A stretch of 64,000 bases of DNA from Cyclobacteriaceae bacterium (GTDB taxonomy: Bacteria > Bacteroidota > Bacteroidia > Cytophagales > Cyclobacteriaceae), in contig JAEUUI010000026.1 of NCBI GenBank assembly GCA_016786585.1, positions 1 to 64,000 on the forward strand, written 5' to 3'. The position numbers were made by a program, and so were the translations under genes. Shown in pieces: positions 45,484-55,186 of this stretch. The notes below the pieces were generated by a model, which did not search any database, was not told the origin of the DNA, and saw only the letters and a program-made list of their open reading frames with translations. Within the stretch, counting starts at the first letter, position 1; each line of letters begins with the position of its first letter.

Positions 45484-45502
45484 AGCTAATCAAACTTTCG
45501 CA

Positions 45503-47242
45503 TTACAGCTTGGGAGCGAGCCAGAGGAATCCGGCCGAGATCAGAAAAAGAATTAAAAAGACAATTCGCGGGATTGGTTGTGAAACAACGGTGGTGGTCG
45601 CTGCATCATTTCGACTGACCAGCGTCAGCAGCCTTTTTTGTTGGTGATCAATACGCATCGATTGCCAGTCACTATCCGGGGAAACATAAAAATGGCGAGC
45701 ACTCGAATCTTGCGCGATGCTAAGTGTATTCCACCCGGTACTTCCGGCCCATATCCGTCCATGCCACACATTCCTGATTAATGGATCTTCCTGTAACGGA
45801 ACAGTAACGGAATCATATACAACCGTTGGCTGTTCTGCACCCGAAATAACCCGAAATCGTATTGGTTCATTGGAGTGGTAGGGAAGCGAAGATTCAAGTT
45901 CTAACTGGTATGCGCTGCGGTCTCTTCGGGCAACTGATGTTATCAGGGCTGACCAGATTGTTGCGTACGTTTCTTCCTGACCTGATAATTGAAGGCTGAA
46001 GGTATTAGCTAACAGCTGAAAGCCAGACTTCCCCAAACCTTGTTGAATGTATCCCGATGTAACTCTTCCGGTACTTTCGCGATCGATGGCAGAAAGTTCT
46101 TGTTGGGAAGAAATAAATAATGGGGTAGCCGGAAGCTTTACTCGCACGCGATTGATAACCAGCTGAGCAGAATCTGATTTTGCTTTTGCGGACTTCAACT
46201 CAAGAAACTCCAATGCAGACTTTGACGGAGCTGTCGCATCGAGTAACGTCACCATGCCAAGACCGAGACCTATTGATCGTTGCAAGGTTTGCTTTTCAGA
46301 CTGCGAGAGCGAACCTATAGATGAAATATCGGTTACTACCAGGTCGAAATTCTGAAGTGTAGTTTCGGTGAGCCTTGAAAGATTGGTTTCGTTTGTATTC
46401 ACGAACTCTGTTCTGAACTTATCACGCGACACCCGGTAGCGCAATGCAAGCCTGTGATGCTGGCGTTCGAGATAATTTTTTAAGAACCGGATTTCAGCCG
46501 AAGGGTAGTCGCTCAGGAACAAAACGTTAAGTGCTCGTTGAGGCGCCACTTCAATGGGTAATTGAGTTGATGTTAGGATTTTCCCAGAAGAGTCCGCTTC
46601 AACAAGGTTATAGAGGAAACGTCCGGAAACTTCTGGTTTGAAATTGAGCGTGAAGGACTTTGTCCCTGGTTCTGTTTTAGTAGAATCTATCGCGATATCT
46701 CCGATAAGAAGTTTTAGTGTACGATTATCATGACTTTTATAAACCCCGTCAATCGTATTCATTTCGTTCGCTTTGTAAATTTTTGTATTCAGACGAATAA
46801 TTCCATCTGGCGCAGGAGTGGGATGAAATTGAATGTTTGCAGTGTCGAGGTCATCAAGCAAGTAATCAGGCAGGCCGTCTCCAAGTATGTGGATGTTGCC
46901 GTGCAAGTCTTTCAAATTACGTTCCTGTATCACTGGAAAATTGTCCTTTGTGCCAACCGATTCCAGTTTGTAGAGCTGACTACCCGATTCTGATTTTGTT
47001 AAACTGTCCAGTTTCTCGTTGCTGTAGTTTGGCGTAATCAGAATTATGGCTGACGATTTTTCAACGGTGCGCGCGGGATTAAGCACGAGGCAAGCGAGAG
47101 AAATTACCGCAAGGAAAACAGCAGGCAGACGTAACGCGAGAAGTTTTTGTTTGCGGATAATTTCCAGCCAACTGAAAACGACAGTCAGCAGCAATGCTGC
47201 AACGGCAACCCAAACCGGTGAAAAAAGTGCATTAAAGGTCAT
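45503..47242 (-). CDS. Membrane protein, last gene of the MoxR/BatA operon
   Basis: 579 residues. Two N-terminal membrane helices (about 10-28, 38-58), a long extracytoplasmic middle part with a ThuA/GATase-like phrase set (VLFLSDYPSAEIRFLKNYLER and QNFDLVVTDISSIGSLSQ), and a C-terminal helix at about 555-575. This is the gene usually annotated hypothetical at the end of such operons, with an intramembrane-to-periplasm layout like BatA's larger partners. Its ATG overlaps the DUF4175 stop (ATGA). Function unknown; probably part of an envelope complex. Confidence 0.75.
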   Translation of the reverse strand: MTFNALFSPVWVAVAALLLTVVFSWLEIIRKQKLLALRLPAVFLAVISLACLVLNPARTVEKSSAIILITPNYSNEKLDSLTKSESGSQLYKLESVGTKDNFPVIQERNLKDLHGNIHILGDGLPDYLLDDLDTANIQFHPTPAPDGIIRLNTKIYKANEMNTIDGVYKSHDNRTLKLLIGDIAIDSTKTEPGTKSFTLNFKPEVSGRFLYNLVEADSSGKILTSTQLPIEVAPQRALNVLFLSDYPSAEIRFLKNYLERQHHRLALRYRVSRDKFRTEFVNTNETNLSRLTETTLQNFDLVVTDISSIGSLSQSEKQTLQRSIGLGLGMVTLLDATAPSKSALEFLELKSAKAKSDSAQLVINRVRVKLPATPLFISSQQELSAIDRESTGRVTSGYIQQGLGKSGFQLLANTFSLQLSGQEETYATIWSALITSVARRDRSAYQLELESSLPYHSNEPIRFRVISGAEQPTVVYDSVTVPLQEDPLIRNVWHGRIWAGSTGWNTLSIAQDSSARHFYVSPDSDWQSMRIDHQQKRLLTLVSRNDAATTTVVSQPIPRIVFLILFLISAGFLWLAPKL

Positions 47243-49482
47243 GGCTGTCGCAACAGGTTTTGTAAAAGCGCGTTGTCGAGCTCATGAAGCGTTGAACGGT
47301 TCTTACCGGCCGCGGAAGGTCGTTCAGGTAACGCAAGCCAGTATGTTTTTCGCAGCGTGATAAGATCATCATCCGAAAACTTTCCGGATGTTACAGTTTT
47401 CAATGCTGTCAGGCCTTGTAACAGTGCTGGATTTTCAAGCGCAGCTTGTGCGAGTTCGCTTCCCGATGCCAGTAATTTGTTTTTCTCTCCGGGTGAAAGG
47501 GTTTTATTTGACCGGCTTACGATGTCCTCAACGACTTGCAACGCTCTGGAGATGCCCGGAAAGTATTTCTCGTCAGGCGATTCATATGCGTGGCGTGCGG
47601 GATTGACTTCATTTAAATCAGCGGTTAATCGCTTTTCTTCCTTGATGGGTGGAGGCTCAAAACCCGTTCGGTGAACATAAATCCGTGAATCGTTGCTGAT
47701 TTCTTTCAATAATTTTAAAGCTGTGTACTGATATGGTAATGATTTTTCGGGCTCATATAACCGCAGATACAACTCTGCGTCCCACATCTGCGCAAGCGCG
47801 GCTTTCAATTTCATTTTCAATGATTGATAAAAGAACGTGGCTGACTCTTCATTATCATGTTCGTGAATGAAACCTTCCAGCAGGTTTTCTTTCTTGCCAC
47901 CGTCAACGTCTTTTTTGGTTGGATCTTTTTCTTCCACCAGGTTGTGTTCGTTCTCGGTATCATGCTGGTGACCGAATTCTTTCACCATGTCAGCAGCTTT
48001 CTTGCTTTCATCATGTTCGTCTTTATCGTCAGCGGCATGAGTTTCTACAGGTCCGACTCCGGACTCGGCTTCTTCACCCAGAAACTGTCCATACCGAAGC
48101 CGTAACACTTTTTGATCGTACCCAAGCTCATTGCTTCGTGAACCAAACTCTTTTTTGGTAATCGTTTTCTTTTCACGGATCAGTTTCTCCGTATCGATGA
48201 TAATCTGACGCTGACTTCGAAAATACTCCGGCATCAGATCAACGCCCAGCCCGCCATCGGCCGTCATTACATCCTGGGCCGTATCCGGGATGGTAATGAA
48301 ATACGTTTCTGTTCTGGAGCGATTGGCTACCGGTACTTTGTTGTCGATTGCCTCTACATAGAAATAGAGCTCGTCACCGGGTTCAAGACCAAGTTTTTTT
48401 AAATCGAGGGTCTGTCGTGCGCTCAATTGCTTTCCACGAATCTCAGCCGGATTTGAAAACCGAATTTTCTCTTCGCGAAATTTTACCGATTCACCACTTC
48501 CTTTGCTAACGGTTGCAATGATGTAGGCATCTGTCAGGCCATAATCATCGAGCAGCGTAGGCTTCGCGTCAACCTGTTGTTTCGAATTGTATTCTACTTG
48601 CGTAAACTGATCAAGGTCGGCCAGCTTGATTATCGGAGCCTGATCTTTTATGATTTCGATTTTGTAGTAATCACTGCTGTGGTTTGATTCCTCCTGCCAG
48701 GCAAGCTGATAAAAACCATTCCGGTCAAGCGTGGTGCTTAATTGCCATTCATCATTTTGGTTCTTTGAAAATGACAAGGTATCACGCGAGGAGGAAACAA
48801 ATGATGCCTTTTTTATTGCTTCTGAGAATGTCAGCGTCCAGGTAACGCGACTGTTTTCCTGAACATTCAGATTGAGATTGGAGGGATTGTACGCAGCGAT
48901 GCCGGTGTAGCCCGGTGGCTGAACGAATACTTTTGCTTGTTTGATTTCAGCGGGAAGTGTAGCGGCTGGAATTGCTTTTTCAGCTCGGTTTTCGTCCCCC
49001 GTTGCTGGATTGTTTCCGGAAAGACTTAGTTGATTCTTTTGTACAACGATGCAGAGTCCAGCGGCAACAAGTGCAGCGATAAACGCGATAGCAGCATAAT
49101 TCGGGAATCGGATTTTTTGTGAAGCTGCTGTTAATTTTTTTTCTGTCTGGAACTGTTGAAGCTGAACAAGTTGCGAAAGACGCTGATCGTCCAATAGCAA
49201 TAGATCCGTGCTCGCTTTTAGTTCAGGGTAGTGTGCATTCAGGTATTTGGCAATTTCGTTCTCGCTGACAGAATTAAGTCGCAGTTGAAAAAACCGGAAC
49301 AGGAATGTTCCGATGAATCCCGCTGACGCTCCTATAATCTGCAAAATAAATTCTGCTCGTAATATGTAAAATAGGGTGGATAAAATTATCGCAACAGCAA
49401 CTGATAAAAACAATGTTTCGATCAGCCGCACGAATATATACTTGCGCTTCAATTCGGATAATATCGTGAGCCCGGTTTTCAC
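47239..49482 (-). CDS. DUF4175-family membrane protein
   Basis: 747 residues with a GTG start that overlaps the BatA stop (GTGA). Two or three membrane helices lie in the first 150 residues. A beta-rich middle part (about 180-420) is followed by a helical region with phrases EYFRSQRQIIIDTEKLIREKK and a very acidic, His-rich stretch about 475-560 (DDKDEHDES, EFGHQHDTENEH, FIHEHDNEE). Part of the MoxR/BatA operon. Confidence 0.85.
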   Translation of the reverse strand: MKTGLTILSELKRKYIFVRLIETLFLSVAVAIILSTLFYILRAEFILQIIGASAGFIGTFLFRFFQLRLNSVSENEIAKYLNAHYPELKASTDLLLLDDQRLSQLVQLQQFQTEKKLTAASQKIRFPNYAAIAFIAALVAAGLCIVVQKNQLSLSGNNPATGDENRAEKAIPAATLPAEIKQAKVFVQPPGYTGIAAYNPSNLNLNVQENSRVTWTLTFSEAIKKASFVSSSRDTLSFSKNQNDEWQLSTTLDRNGFYQLAWQEESNHSSDYYKIEIIKDQAPIIKLADLDQFTQVEYNSKQQVDAKPTLLDDYGLTDAYIIATVSKGSGESVKFREEKIRFSNPAEIRGKQLSARQTLDLKKLGLEPGDELYFYVEAIDNKVPVANRSRTETYFITIPDTAQDVMTADGGLGVDLMPEYFRSQRQIIIDTEKLIREKKTITKKEFGSRSNELGYDQKVLRLRYGQFLGEEAESGVGPVETHAADDKDEHDESKKAADMVKEFGHQHDTENEHNLVEEKDPTKKDVDGGKKENLLEGFIHEHDNEESATFFYQSLKMKLKAALAQMWDAELYLRLYEPEKSLPYQYTALKLLKEISNDSRIYVHRTGFEPPPIKEEKRLTADLNEVNPARHAYESPDEKYFPGISRALQVVEDIVSRSNKTLSPGEKNKLLASGSELAQAALENPALLQGLTALKTVTSGKFSDDDLITLRKTYWLALPERPSAAGKNRSTLHELDNALLQNLLRQP

Positions 49483-50585
49483 TGTTTGCGATAGAATGCC
49501 AAAACTCTTTCTATTATGAACAGCACAACGATCGAAAGAAGTAAATATTTGTCAATGGAGATGCCTGCCGTTGTAGTGGTGGCAACTTCGGAGGATTCGT
49601 TTGTGCTCCACACCAACTCATTTGGCACGGTAACATTGCCCGCCTGAAGTTGTGCACGGATCTGCTGGTTGAAGAACATGGTTGCTAATTCGATAGCGAG
49701 ATGCTCATCGACTGCGTTCTCTTCGTTCAGACGCTTCGTCAATAGCCAACGGTCTTTATTTTCCTGAGTGATCAGTTGATTTGAAACACCCTGTTTTAAA
49801 ATCAACACTTTGCCAGATGATGGTGCATGCTTGTCTGATAGCCAGATCAACCACGCATTGTTACCAGGCGCAAAATTATCGACAAGTATTTCGTCCACGG
49901 AAATTTTTCCCGGTACAATTGACGTGATTGCCGCAAGTGCTGCTGACATGATTTTTTTGTCGCGAATAAAATCCGGATCGTACGCAAGCGTGACATGTAT
50001 TGGCTGAAGATTCTCGGCTAAACTTGTTTTGTCGCCTGTGTTGAGGTTCTCAGGGTATGTAATCCATTGAATGTTGGCCGGAAGCCCAGCTCGCTTTCCT
50101 TTAAACCCTGTTAATTCGTTACGCGCAAATACAATTGCCCGGACATTCCGTGTCGCCAGATCTTCACTTAATGCGAAGTAGTCCGGGGTGACACCGGTCT
50201 GCTGTTGTATTTCAGGAAAGCCGGGTGAAAGTTCCCGTAAGGCGTAACCATTTTTTTGAAGTGAGTCCAGAACGGGTTTTAATGAAGTATTTTGTTCAAG
50301 GCCTTGTTCGACAACTGCCCATTTCGCAGCGTCTTTTGAAATCTCTCCCGGCCATAGCATGCCTGCCAGGAACAGTGTCAGCATTAAAATGAGTGTACTC
50401 CTGACGATTAGTAATGCTACTTCATTTAACCGAATGCTGCTGAATTTACTGGTAGACGTTTCGCTTAAAAAGCGAATGCTGCCCACGCGGATAACCGGAC
50501 CTTCTTTCCGGCTCAGCAAGTGGATCGCCACCGGAATCGAGAGCGCGGATAGCCCCCACAGCCATATCGGATTCAGTAAGCTCAT
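49479..50585 (-). CDS. BatA-domain membrane protein
   Basis: 368 residues. The N-terminal NPIWLWGLSALSIPVAIHLLSRKEG is the hallmark of the BatA aerotolerance-type N-terminal domain, followed by a second helix near 58-80, and a C-terminal helix near 348-365. The middle is an extracytoplasmic, vWA-less region. ATG overlaps the DUF58 stop (ATGA) and its stop overlaps the DUF4175 GTG. In Bacteroidota such proteins act with MoxR ATPases in envelope integrity or stress survival. Confidence 0.88.
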   Translation of the reverse strand: MSLLNPIWLWGLSALSIPVAIHLLSRKEGPVIRVGSIRFLSETSTSKFSSIRLNEVALLIVRSTLILMLTLFLAGMLWPGEISKDAAKWAVVEQGLEQNTSLKPVLDSLQKNGYALRELSPGFPEIQQQTGVTPDYFALSEDLATRNVRAIVFARNELTGFKGKRAGLPANIQWITYPENLNTGDKTSLAENLQPIHVTLAYDPDFIRDKKIMSAALAAITSIVPGKISVDEILVDNFAPGNNAWLIWLSDKHAPSSGKVLILKQGVSNQLITQENKDRWLLTKRLNEENAVDEHLAIELATMFFNQQIRAQLQAGNVTVPNELVWSTNESSEVATTTTAGISIDKYLLLSIVVLFIIERVLAFYRKQ

Positions 50586-51472
50586 CGCAAAAGCTGTTTA
50601 CGGGCTTTTAAGAAATCGCGTAACGTATTCTCAACCGGACTGTCTAATGTTACGAGTGTATAGCTGATACTTTTTTCAAGCAGCGCGGCACGTACGGTGT
50701 TGATCCAGTCATCAACCAGTCTTACATATTCTTTCTGTTTCACGGCTGTGTCAACCTTAACGCGCGCACCGGTCTCGAGATCCTCAAACGTATAGGCGCC
50801 TTCGTAGGAGAGATCATGTTCCGATTTTCCCATCAAGTGGAAAACAATCACTTCATTACGTGATGTTTTCAGTCGTGAGATAAATGAAAGTAAATCTTTG
50901 TCACGGTCATACAGATCGGTAACAAAAACGATCATTTCCTTACCGGTATGATCGATCAGTGCTTCCGTTTTTTGACCCCACTGGCCTTCACTTTTTAACT
51001 GAATCAATGCGTTCACAAACCGCATGAACTGCTGATTCTCAAAACGTGCTTGCACAACTTCCGGATGCAGGTCATTAATTCCATACAGCCCGATGGCGTC
51101 CGATTGTTTTCGGGCGAGATACGCAAGCGCAGCTGTCATTACTTTAGCGTAGTGAAGCTTGCTCAATCCATTTTCAGAATAGCTCATCGAATGACTCGCG
51201 TCTACAATGAACTTGATCGTGATATTGGTTTCAATCTCCGATAGCTTCACAAAGTAGCGTTCGCTTCGCGCATACATTTTCCAGTCGAGCAGCCGAAGGT
51301 CGTCACCCGGTTCATATCCGCGATACTGACTGAATTCCTGACCGATCCCAATGGATTGACTACGATTGTTTCCGCTGATAAATCCTTCCACTATAATACG
51401 CGCGATCAGTTCAAGACCATTTACGGTATTGATCACTTCAGGCTTGAACAGATCTTTCAGTTGTGGATTCAA
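50582..51472 (-). CDS. DUF58 domain protein (vWA-like)
   Basis: 296 residues from a TTG codon at 51472 that overlaps the MoxR stop in TTGA. The DUF58 signature GIGQEFSQYRGYEPGDDLRLLDWKMYARS is near 42-70, and a MIDAS-like DxSxS, VDASHSMS, near 90 marks the von Willebrand A-like fold. DUF58 proteins are the usual partner of MoxR ATPases and may bind metal and a client. The rare start is accepted because a later start would remove conserved residues. Confidence 0.9.
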   Translation of the reverse strand: MNPQLKDLFKPEVINTVNGLELIARIIVEGFISGNNRSQSIGIGQEFSQYRGYEPGDDLRLLDWKMYARSERYFVKLSEIETNITIKFIVDASHSMSYSENGLSKLHYAKVMTAALAYLARKQSDAIGLYGINDLHPEVVQARFENQQFMRFVNALIQLKSEGQWGQKTEALIDHTGKEMIVFVTDLYDRDKDLLSFISRLKTSRNEVIVFHLMGKSEHDLSYEGAYTFEDLETGARVKVDTAVKQKEYVRLVDDWINTVRAALLEKSISYTLVTLDSPVENTLRDFLKARKQLLR

Positions 51473-52482
51473 GGCATTTGCTTGGTTGATGCTTTGATGT
51501 TTTCCAGCAGGTGTGTAACCACATTCGGTGCTTTAATGCCTTCGGCTTCTGCACGGAAGTTCGTGAGAATGCGGTGACGCAACACGGGCATCGCTACCGC
51601 ACGGATATCATCGACTGTAACGGAGAAGTTTCCGTTCATGAATGCGCGGGCCTTTGCCGTAAGAATCATAGCCTGGCCGGCACGCGGCCCCGATCCCCAG
51701 CTGACCCAATCCTTCACATAGTTTACATCGGTTTGCTCCGGTCGGGTAGAACGCACTAAACGGCTCACGTAGTCGACTAAATCTTCATTGATATGAACAT
51801 CCCGCACAAGCTTCTGCGCAGCAAGCAGCTGATTGCCATCAATCACTTTGCTGATCTTTTCTTTCTTGCTGCCGGTTGTGCTGGATAAAATGGTTCGCTC
51901 ATGTTCGGCAGTAGGGTAGCTGATCTTGATGTACAACAGGAAACGGTCGAGCTGTGCTTCCGGTAACGGAAACGTTCCTGCTTGTTCGATCGGATTTTGT
52001 GTTGCAAGAATGAAGAATGGCCGGTCGAGTGTGTGGGTAACACCGCCATATGTCACTTCAAATTCCTGCATGGCTTCCAGTAAAGCCGATTGTGTTTTGG
52101 GTGATGTGCGGTTGATCTCATCCGCAAGAATTATATTCGAGAAAATCGGGCCTTTGTTGAATTTGAAAAACCGTTTCCCGGTCGAATGATCTTCTTCCAG
52201 AATTTCAGTTCCGATGATGTCGGATGGCATCAAATCGGGTGTGAACTGAATTCGTCTGAATTTTAAGTCCACGGCCTCGGCAAGTGTCCGGATCATCAGC
52301 GTTTTCGCAAGACCGGGAACACCTTCCAGCAACGCGTGGCCGCCTGCCAGAAATGTAATAAGCAGTTGCTCGATGGTTTCATCCTGGCCAACAATCACTT
52401 TGCCGATCTCTCTTTTCAGATCCGCCAGCTGGCTGATGATCTGCTGCACCGATTGTTCTGTTTTCTGTAGTTCGTTGTTCAT
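51469..52482 (-). CDS. MoxR-family AAA+ ATPase
   Basis: 337 residues. Walker A GVPGLAKT near 54-61, Walker B ILADEINRTSPKTQ, sensor-1 ATQNPIEQAGTFPLPEAQLDRF, arginine-finger region and a C-terminal lid (RHRILTNFRAEAEG). A cytoplasmic chaperone-like ATPase thought to assemble or activate partners bearing vWA domains such as the DUF58 protein downstream. Preceded by the DUF4159 gene, 9 bp away, and overlapping the DUF58 gene. Confidence 0.95.
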   Translation of the reverse strand: MNNELQKTEQSVQQIISQLADLKREIGKVIVGQDETIEQLLITFLAGGHALLEGVPGLAKTLMIRTLAEAVDLKFRRIQFTPDLMPSDIIGTEILEEDHSTGKRFFKFNKGPIFSNIILADEINRTSPKTQSALLEAMQEFEVTYGGVTHTLDRPFFILATQNPIEQAGTFPLPEAQLDRFLLYIKISYPTAEHERTILSSTTGSKKEKISKVIDGNQLLAAQKLVRDVHINEDLVDYVSRLVRSTRPEQTDVNYVKDWVSWGSGPRAGQAMILTAKARAFMNGNFSVTVDDIRAVAMPVLRHRILTNFRAEAEGIKAPNVVTHLLENIKASTKQMP

Positions 52483-52491
52483 AAAAATTTA

Positions 52492-53118
52492 TCAGGCGGT
52501 TAGTGCATACATAATGATGTTTACACTGAACCGCGTATTATCAATTCTGTAAAACCGTTTATTTCTGAAATCGTAATCCCATTCGCATCCGTAATCTTTG
52601 TTGCTGTACAGTACTGCTATTTTTCCGTTGATCTCGATTGCTTTCAGATAGTCGTGGATCAGGTCGTCACCCCAGCCGTTAAGCTCTTGTGAGGTTGCGG
52701 GAGGGCCATCGAACTTGAAGAACGTTGAATAGATCGGATGAGTCTTTGGGATTTTTTTCAACGCCCCGGAACCGAAACATCGTTCCATCTGGGCTTCGAA
52801 CGACTTGGCAAACAATCCGTCAATATCATGGTTGCAGTCGTCTACAAAAACGAACCCGCCATTATTCACATACTTCTCGAAGTTGGTCCTTTCCTGCGCG
52901 GTAAACTCCACCAGCTTATGACCGCTCAGGTAACAAAACGGGCAACTGAAAATTGCATCGGAACTGAGCGACACAATGTTTTCCTGGGTATCGACCGGCA
53001 GGGTAGTGTACTCAACCAGGGAATTCAACACATTCGAGGGCATCCGCTGGTCAACATCCCAGTCACCCGACTCGTACTGCAGGCGGGTGAAGAAAAATTT
53101 ATTCTGGCGGGCGTCCAT
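52492..53118 (-). CDS. DUF4159 domain protein
   Basis: 208 residues from the ATG at 53118; the open frame extends 55 codons upstream but that part is basic, Cys/aromatic-rich and unlike the family. The N-terminal FFFTRLQYESGDWDVD and the LSGHKLVEFTAQERTNFEKYVNNGGFVFVDDC core (quoted in part) match DUF4159, a Rossmann-like GATase/ThuA-related fold. No signal peptide. First gene of the MoxR/BatA operon; role unknown. Confidence 0.85.
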   Translation of the reverse strand: MDARQNKFFFTRLQYESGDWDVDQRMPSNVLNSLVEYTTLPVDTQENIVSLSSDAIFSCPFCYLSGHKLVEFTAQERTNFEKYVNNGGFVFVDDCNHDIDGLFAKSFEAQMERCFGSGALKKIPKTHPIYSTFFKFDGPPATSQELNGWGDDLIHDYLKAIEINGKIAVLYSNKDYGCEWDYDFRNKRFYRIDNTRFSVNIIMYALTA

Positions 53119-53350
53119 AAAAATCCGATGACAAGGTGAGGGTTTTGGTTTGCCCCAACCAGTAAATTTATACAGGCGGATTTGATTAAAACAGCAAAAC
53201 AGCCGTTGTGTAAAATAAAAAATCGGGACTTGGTGAATAGTCGTGCCAACGTTATCCGCTGTTGTGATTATAGTACCGTTCACACCTGATTTTGGTCATG
53301 TTGCAGGCAGAATCGGGCAAGTAACTTTCGTTCACAAGTTCGACATTTCC

Positions 53351-54979
53351 ATGCTTCAGTTACTGAGTGAATCGCCTTTACTTTTGCTTTTTCTGGTGTT
53401 GGCTATCGGTGCACCCCTTGGGAAAATAAAGCTTGCGGGCGTTAACATCGGTATCACGGCTATTCTGTTTACGGGTCTCGCATTTGGAGCCTTGTCGCCC
53501 GACATTAAACTACCGGCCATCGTATATGAAATAGGCCTTGTGCTGTTTATCTATTGCATCGGTATTTCAAGTGGAGAGCAATTCTTCGGGAATTTGAAAC
53601 GGAAAGGTTTGCGTGAAAACGGGCTGGCATTGGGTTCGGTTATTTTGGCGTGCTCGCTTATCTTATTGGTTTCCGTAATCTTTTCGTTTAAGGCTTCTTA
53701 TCTCGTTGGAATTTTTTCCGGTAGTCTCACGAACACGCCCTCACTCGCTGCCTCGCTGGAGTTTATTAAAGCAACTACTCCCGTGAACCTGATTGAGCGG
53801 GCACTGGCAGAGCCGGTCGTTGCGTACTCTGTATGTTATCCGATGGGTGTTATCGGAATGATTCTCGCTATTCTTTTATTCCAGCGACTGTTCAAAACTT
53901 CACTAAAGGCAAGTGTTCAGGTTCAGGATGCCGACAAGCTAACGAATGCAACCGTTGTTGTTTTGAATGAACAACTGGCCGGCAGGGAAGTAGGTGAAAT
54001 CATCACGGCCAATCGCCTCAATGTTGTTTTCGGAAGGATTAGCCGTGGTGGCAAGTCTTTCATTGCACAAACTCATACGCGGCTCGAAAAGGGTGACCTG
54101 ATGACGATAGTTGGTAAGCCCGCTCAAATCGAGCATGCCACGAACGTGTTGGGTGAGCGCAGCAACGTCAGCCTCGAGATCGATCACCAGCAACTCGATG
54201 TACGAAGGATTTTTGTTTCCAATCATGATCTGGTCGGCCAAACACTCAAAGACCTGAACCTGCCGCATACGATGGGGATCATCATTACCCGCATCCGCAG
54301 AGGCGACAGCGATATTCTTCCAAATGCTGAAACAACGCTGCAGTTCGGTGATCGCGTTCGCGTACTGACGGCACGTAATGAAATGATCTCGGCCAGCAAA
54401 TTTTTTGGCGACAGTTATGCCGCGCAAAGTGAGGTTGATATTCTAACGCTCGGGCTTGGAGTAGCAATCGGTTTTTTTCTGGGTATGATACCCATCCCGT
54501 TACCGGGCGGACTTGTACTCAAACTCGGTATTGCAGGCGGACCGTTGATTGTAGCGTTAATCCTTGGGTCAGTCAATCGGGTTGGTAAACTGGTTTTTGT
54601 GATGCCTTACAGTGCGAACAATACAATCCGCCAATTCGGACTTGTACTATTTTTGGCGGGAATTGGTACCCGGTCAGGCTTCGCTTTTCGCGAAACAATC
54701 GCTCACAGTGATCAGGGCATAAATTTCTTTTTGATCGGTTCGCTGATCACGGTATTTATCGGATTCTTCTTTCTGTTTGTCGGGCATCGCGTGTTAAAAA
54801 TTTCGTTTCCGCGACTGGCCGGAATGTTGGCCGGATTGCAAACTCAGCCTGCGGTACTGGCGTTTGTAAACGATCAGGCAAAAAGTGAGCAACCCAATAT
54901 TGGTTACTCTTCTGTTTTTCCGATCGCGACCTTATCAAAAATTATTCTTGCGCAGATTCTGCTTACGCTGCTCGCATAA
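53351..54979 (+). CDS. AspT/YidE/YbjL-family transporter with two TrkA_C domains
   Basis: 542 residues from the ATG at 53351 (MLQLLSESP); the upstream in-frame ATG at 53243 lies within intergenic sequence. Two AspT-YidE-YbjL membrane modules (about 1-165 and 365-540), each with five or so helices, flank two cytoplasmic TrkA_C regulatory domains (about 185-345), the usual order. Members exchange small anions such as aspartate/alanine or are uncharacterised; the TrkA_C pair may sense a nucleotide or ligand. Substrate unknown. TAACTTTC at 53320-53327 may be its -7 element. Confidence 0.9.
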   Translation: MLQLLSESPLLLLFLVLAIGAPLGKIKLAGVNIGITAILFTGLAFGALSPDIKLPAIVYEIGLVLFIYCIGISSGEQFFGNLKRKGLRENGLALGSVILACSLILLVSVIFSFKASYLVGIFSGSLTNTPSLAASLEFIKATTPVNLIERALAEPVVAYSVCYPMGVIGMILAILLFQRLFKTSLKASVQVQDADKLTNATVVVLNEQLAGREVGEIITANRLNVVFGRISRGGKSFIAQTHTRLEKGDLMTIVGKPAQIEHATNVLGERSNVSLEIDHQQLDVRRIFVSNHDLVGQTLKDLNLPHTMGIIITRIRRGDSDILPNAETTLQFGDRVRVLTARNEMISASKFFGDSYAAQSEVDILTLGLGVAIGFFLGMIPIPLPGGLVLKLGIAGGPLIVALILGSVNRVGKLVFVMPYSANNTIRQFGLVLFLAGIGTRSGFAFRETIAHSDQGINFFLIGSLITVFIGFFFLFVGHRVLKISFPRLAGMLAGLQTQPAVLAFVNDQAKSEQPNIGYSSVFPIATLSKIILAQILLTLLA

Positions 54980-55021
54980 TTATCTGATGCTTTCTTCTCT
55001 TGTTTTTGACCGTTGACCAAA

Positions 55022-55056
55022 CTGTTAACCTGATTCTTGTCAGGTTTTGATAACAG
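55022..55056 (+). terminator. Imperfect hairpin between the transporter gene and pckG
   Basis: CTGTTAACCTGA pairs with TCAGGT…TAACAG around TTCTTG, with a short bulge. It may end the transporter transcript, though the T-run is weak; a pckG leader element is the alternative. Confidence 0.35.
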
Positions 55057-55186
55057 CTATTTTATGCAAACGATTTTATGATATAAAATTGAAGCTTCGA
55101 AAGTCGACTATGTTCCTGATGGTGTATGACGAAACTCATATTAACTCATCGCATGCGCATGTATGTTTACAGAAACTATCACGGAT

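Noticed and set aside
53119-53283. N-terminal extension of the DUF4159 frame
   Set aside because: It is unlike the family and would overlap the divergent promoter region; the ATG at 53118 gives the usual family start.
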